DNA of 9,706 bases from Deltaproteobacteria bacterium (GTDB taxonomy: Bacteria; Desulfobacterota_B; Binatia; UBA9968), in assembly GCA_005879255.1 (NCBI GenBank), contig VBKY01000529.1, positions 1 through 9,706 on the forward strand, in the 5' to 3' direction. Made by a program: the position numbers and the translations under genes. Below, one piece after another: positions 6,753-9,706 of the stretch (positions are counted from its first letter, which is position 1; every line of letters begins with the position of its first letter). A model generated the notes under the pieces. That model was not told the DNA's origin. It saw nothing but the letters and a program-made list of their open reading frames with translations, and ran no database searches.

Positions 6753-6866
6753 ATGGCACAGCTCATCGATCTCTCTGTGCGGTGGCGCACCGCCGCGCCG
6801 ATTCGCTTTTTGGCGAGGATCGATTTAGGGCGGCTATTCAGACGATGGAGCATCGGTCTGAAATAA
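6753..6866 (+). CDS. Possible 37-residue small protein or leader peptide overlapping the hydrolase start
   Basis: I do not recognise this peptide. It has a strong ribosome binding site, starts MAQLIDLSVRWRT and ends WSIGLK before TAA at 6864-6866. It is very basic and arginine-rich (eight Arg in 37 residues) with scattered hydrophobics, and has no predicted membrane span or signal peptide. It overlaps the chosen hydrolase start (6845) by 22 bases in another frame, so ribosomes finishing it could reinitiate on the hydrolase. The arrangement suits a translationally coupled leader, a tiny accessory protein, or chance. It could also be a remnant of an older N-terminus left by a frameshift. The quality of its ribosome binding site is the main reason to list it. 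Confidence 0.4.
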   Translation: MAQLIDLSVRWRTAAPIRFLARIDLGRLFRRWSIGLK

Positions 6867-8587
6867 GAGACGGCATGCGCGTCGAATGGAACGTGCCGAT
6901 CACGATGGATGACGCCGTCATCCTGCGCGCCGATATCTTTCGGCCGATCGCCGAGGGAAATTGCCCGGTCATTCTCAGCTATGGTCCGTACGCGAAAGGA
7001 CTCGCCTTTCAAGACGGCTATCCGAACCAGTGGCAGCGCATGACCGAACAGCATCCGGATGTTGCCGCCGGCTCGACCAATAAATTCCAAAGCTGGGAAG
7101 TCGTCGATCCGGAAAAGTGGGTGCTGGAGGATTACGTCTGCATACGCGTCGATTCACGCGGCTGCGGTTGTTCTTCCGGATATATCGACCACTTCTCGCC
7201 GCGCGAGACCAAAGATTTTTACAACTGCATCGAGTGGGCTGGTACGCAGCCATGGAGCAACGGCAAAGTGGGTCTCAACGGCATTTCCTACTATGCAATC
7301 AACCAGTGGCATGTGGCTTCGCTTCAGCCGCTGCACCTTGCCGCGATGTGCATCTGGGAAGGCGCGGCCGACTGGTATCGCGACATGACGCATCACGGCG
7401 GCATCCTCTGCAGCTTCTGGGCGAACTGGTACGACATGCAGGTAAAGACGGTGCAATATGGGCTTGGCGAGCGCGGCCCACGCAGCCGTGTCACCGGTGA
7501 GCGGGTCTGCGGATCCGAAACGCTATCGGAGAAAGAGCTGTCAGGAAATGGCTGTGATCTCGGCGATGAAATCCTTGCCCATCCGCTCGACGACGATTAC
7601 CACAAAGCCCGCTCCCCTATATGGTCAAAGGTGACCGTGCCGTTTATCTCGGCAGGAAATTGGGGCGGCCAGGGTCTGCATCTACGCGGTAACGTCGAGG
7701 GCTTCGTGCGCGCCGCGTCGAGCCAGAAGTGGCTCGAGCTGCATGGGCTGGAACACTGGACGCACTTCTATACCGATTACGGGAGACTGCTGCAGCAGCG
7801 CTTCTTCGACTATTTTCTGAAAGGCATCGACAACGGCTGGAATAGGAAGCCACGGGTTCGGCTGCAAATTCGGCACATCGATAAGTTCGTCGAGCGCATG
7901 GAAAACGAGTGGCCCATCCAGCGCACGCGCTGGACGAAATTCTATCTCAATACGGTCGGTCGCAGCCTGAGCCGGAGTCCGGTTGGCGCCGAGGGAAAGA
8001 TCCAGTTCGACGCAGTGGGTGATGGGGTGACGTTTCTTTCAGCGCCGTTGGAACGCGAAACAGAGATTACCGGACCTTCGACGGTCAAACTGTTCGTCTC
8101 ATCCTCGACGGTCGACGCTGATATCTTCATAGTGCTGCGCGTATTTTCTTCCGATGGCGAGGAGGTCGTATTCCAGGGCGCGATCGATCCTCACACTCCC
8201 GTTGCTCAGGGCTGGCTCCGGGCTTCGCATCGGAAGCTCGATCCTGAATTAAGCACTCCGTACAGGCCGTATCACACGCACGACGAGACGCAAACGCTGA
8301 GATCCGGCGAGGTCGCCGAGATGGATGTGGAGATCTGGCCCACGTGCGTCGTCGTGCCAGCCGGCTATCGGATCGGCCTTACCGTGCGCGGGAAGGATTA
8401 CGAATACGACGGACCAAGCGGCGGGAAGATTTCGAGCTTCAAGAACGTGCTGAGAGGCTGCGGGCCGTTTCTCCACGACGACCCGCGTGACAGACCGCTG
8501 GAGATTTTCGCAGGCAAGACGACGCTGCACAGCGGTTCCAACCGCGCTGCCTATCTCCTGCTGCCGCTCATCCCGCTGCAATCATAA
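6845..8587 (+). CDS. CocE/NonD-family serine hydrolase (X-Pro dipeptidyl-peptidase S15-like)
   Basis: The protein (580 residues from this start) belongs to the alpha/beta hydrolases related to cocaine esterase and X-Pro dipeptidyl peptidases, which cleave esters or amides. Visible in order: the N-terminal strand region MRVEWNVPITMDDAVILRADIF (11-32), RVDSRGCGCSSG (101-112) near the oxyanion site, the nucleophile in GISY (Ser148), a helical cap, the WTH histidine (about 305-307) followed by FFDYFLKG, and a C-terminal jelly-roll domain (about 335-570). The acidic residue usually found as GWYD is replaced by GNWGGQG (271-277). Three starts are possible: ATG 6728, 6845 and 6875. I chose 6845 because the EIRDGM lead-in looks conserved, while the further upstream residues look like out-of-frame noise. 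No signal peptide is visible, so it is probably cytoplasmic. The substrate is not predictable. Confidence 0.87.
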   Translation: MEHRSEIRDGMRVEWNVPITMDDAVILRADIFRPIAEGNCPVILSYGPYAKGLAFQDGYPNQWQRMTEQHPDVAAGSTNKFQSWEVVDPEKWVLEDYVCIRVDSRGCGCSSGYIDHFSPRETKDFYNCIEWAGTQPWSNGKVGLNGISYYAINQWHVASLQPLHLAAMCIWEGAADWYRDMTHHGGILCSFWANWYDMQVKTVQYGLGERGPRSRVTGERVCGSETLSEKELSGNGCDLGDEILAHPLDDDYHKARSPIWSKVTVPFISAGNWGGQGLHLRGNVEGFVRAASSQKWLELHGLEHWTHFYTDYGRLLQQRFFDYFLKGIDNGWNRKPRVRLQIRHIDKFVERMENEWPIQRTRWTKFYLNTVGRSLSRSPVGAEGKIQFDAVGDGVTFLSAPLERETEITGPSTVKLFVSSSTVDADIFIVLRVFSSDGEEVVFQGAIDPHTPVAQGWLRASHRKLDPELSTPYRPYHTHDETQTLRSGEVAEMDVEIWPTCVVVPAGYRIGLTVRGKDYEYDGPSGGKISSFKNVLRGCGPFLHDDPRDRPLEIFAGKTTLHSGSNRAAYLLLPLIPLQS

Positions 8588-8781
8588 TTTCTTGAAACCA
8601 ACTGAATTGGGCGACGACTGAGACAATACGCCAAAATAATTTGGGCTAACTAATCTCACGCCTCAATAACTTCGTACTCATAACCGATTGTCATGCTTGC
8701 ATGAATTAAAAATTCTGCCTCAGAGTGGAAAGACCGCGGAAAATGAAGTAAGCAAAAAGAAAAATACAGTTGGGTGTCGAT
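8588..8781 (+). other. AT-richer spacer before the decarboxylase-like gene
   Basis: This spacer is visibly richer in A and T than its surroundings. It contains TCATGCTTGCATGA (8691-8704), two six-base arms around TT, immediately overlapping GAATTAAAAATTC (8703-8715), another inverted repeat. These could be an operator or part of a promoter. TTGTCA (8688-8693) resembles a -35 box, but there is no good -10 at 16-18 bases. No terminator for the hydrolase gene is evident. The likely reading is that the next gene has its own promoter here. Confidence 0.35.
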
Positions 8782-9706
8782 ATGGCCAATTTGCGATTGA
8801 CGATAGCGTTGTCACACTACGATCGGCATATTCCGTTGTTCGACGGCTCGGTTCAGGCTGAAGGCGTGGATCTTCAAGTTTTGGAGGTCGGCCAATCCAG
8901 CCCGCTTAAGCATGGTCAAGATCGTCACGAACGGATGCTACAAAAGGGCGAGTTCGATATTTGTGAATTGTCGCTGTCGTCTTACTTGATTGCTAAGAGC
9001 CGCGGCATGCCTTTCACGGCGATCCCGGTATTTCCGCGCCGGCTGTTCAGCCTTTCACAGATGTGGATCAACGTGAACTCTGGCATCACATCGCCACAGA
9101 AACTGATTGGGAAAAAAGTGGGCCTAAGCACATTTCAAACAACGCTGTCCGTATTGGCAAAGGGGGATTTGCAGGCCGAGTATGGTGTTCCTTGGCGTGA
9201 AATTGATTGGTACATTTCCAAAGACGAGGCTATCCCGCTCAAACCAATCGAAGGTGTCAAAGTGCGGCTGCTCGAGCCTGGACAGAAAATCGGCACGATG
9301 CTGGAGCGGGGCGAAATCGACGCCTTGATGATGCCGCATCCGCCCAAAGAGGCACTGCGCGGCGGCGGCAACGTTCGCCGATTGTTTGCTGATCCAAAGA
9401 CTGAGGAGACAAAGTATCTCCGCAAGAACGGCTACTACCCGATCATGCACGTGGTTGCTTTCAAAGACGAAGTCCTGGCAAAAAACCCGTGGCTCGCCAC
9501 AACCGTCATGGCGGCGTTCGATAAGGCCAAGGAAGTTTGTTTGGGATATTACGACGATCCCAATTGGTCGCGCTTTGTCTGGGGCAGACATCTCTTCGAA
9601 GAGGAAAGACAAGTTTTCGGCGCTGACCCGTGGCCGCATGGAGTAAAAAAGAACCGCGCCAATTTGGAGCGCTTCATCGACTATTCATTGGATCAGGGAT
9701 TGATGG
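8782..9706 (+). CDS. 4,5-dihydroxyphthalate decarboxylase-like protein (3' end outside the window)
   Basis: The frame is open from ATG 8782 to the window edge (308 complete codons, no stop), so the gene is truncated by the window and not by mutation. It resembles the 4,5-dihydroxyphthalate decarboxylase (Pht5-like) family, which shares the periplasmic-binding-protein fold but works as a cytoplasmic enzyme in aromatic-acid breakdown. Hallmarks are the start NLRLTIALSHYDRH with DGSVQAEGVDL (21-31), FDICELSLSSY (58-68), FTAIPVFPRRLF (78-89), GKKVGLSTFQTT (110-121), GEIDALMMP (177-185) and YPIMHVV (219-225). No signal peptide is present, which favours an enzyme over a transport binding protein. 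The ribosome binding site is weak. Many relatives are annotated only as ABC substrate-binding proteins, and the actual substrate may not be dihydroxyphthalate. Confidence 0.8.
   Translation, partial: MANLRLTIALSHYDRHIPLFDGSVQAEGVDLQVLEVGQSSPLKHGQDRHERMLQKGEFDICELSLSSYLIAKSRGMPFTAIPVFPRRLFSLSQMWINVNSGITSPQKLIGKKVGLSTFQTTLSVLAKGDLQAEYGVPWREIDWYISKDEAIPLKPIEGVKVRLLEPGQKIGTMLERGEIDALMMPHPPKEALRGGGNVRRLFADPKTEETKYLRKNGYYPIMHVVAFKDEVLAKNPWLATTVMAAFDKAKEVCLGYYDDPNWSRFVWGRHLFEEERQVFGADPWPHGVKKNRANLERFIDYSLDQGLM

Noticed and set aside
6608..7090. A 160-codon minus-strand frame
   Set aside because: It spans the repeat block and the N-terminal part of the hydrolase in antisense, with no domain resemblance and no ribosome binding site that I can see.
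9124..9639. A 171-codon minus-strand frame near the right end
   Set aside because: It is antisense to the decarboxylase-like gene, whose plus-strand frame matches the family over its whole visible length.

Overview
The window looks like chromosomal DNA from a moderately GC-rich, free-living, probably uncultured soil, sediment or groundwater bacterium. The gene families (LivG/LivF ABC ATPases, LivK-type and NMT1-type binding proteins, a CocE-like hydrolase, a 4,5-dihydroxyphthalate decarboxylase-like protein) and the GC-rich hairpin repeats between genes are the kind of content I associate with lineages such as Rokubacteria, Tectomicrobia, NC10 or deltaproteobacteria-like groups. That placement is an impression from gene content, not a phylogenetic result. 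No phage, plasmid, CRISPR, tRNA or rRNA signal is visible.

Layout. Bases 1-203 hold no gene I can name. A plus-strand block (204-4031) then encodes a LivG-type ATPase, a LivF-type ATPase coupled to it by a TGATG overlap, a 240-base spacer with a nested inverted-repeat element, a 3-hydroxyisobutyrate dehydrogenase-family reductase, and a LivK-type periplasmic binding protein. The binding-protein gene is broken by what looks like a 17-base deletion near 3419. Converging on this from the right is a minus-strand pair (6213 down to 4135): a zinc-type medium-chain dehydrogenase followed 15 bases later by an NMT1/SsuA-type binding protein with a signal peptide. A 514-base divergent spacer (6214-6727) carries an imperfect hairpin flanked by two near-identical direct repeats. 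To its right on the plus strand come a small ORF with an excellent ribosome binding site, a CocE/NonD-family serine hydrolase, an AT-richer spacer, and a 4,5-dihydroxyphthalate decarboxylase-like gene that runs off the window.

How the genes could work together. Binding proteins and ABC ATPases would take up a small carboxylate, amino-acid-like or aromatic compound. The CocE-like hydrolase would cleave an ester or amide, the decarboxylase-like protein would remove a carboxyl group, and the two dehydrogenases would oxidise or reduce alcohol intermediates. This reads as a catabolic island for an unidentified compound; no substrate can be named from sequence alone. The LivH/LivM permeases that should accompany LivG/LivF are absent from the window.

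I did not find a clearly new defence, mobile or regulatory system. The most unusual points are start-site arrangements: an in-frame amber stop after a four-codon leader in front of the dehydrogenase, and a 37-codon ORF overlapping the hydrolase start. The broken LivK gene, the repeat elements and apparent active-site departures in the hydrolase and dehydrogenase are also worth checking.
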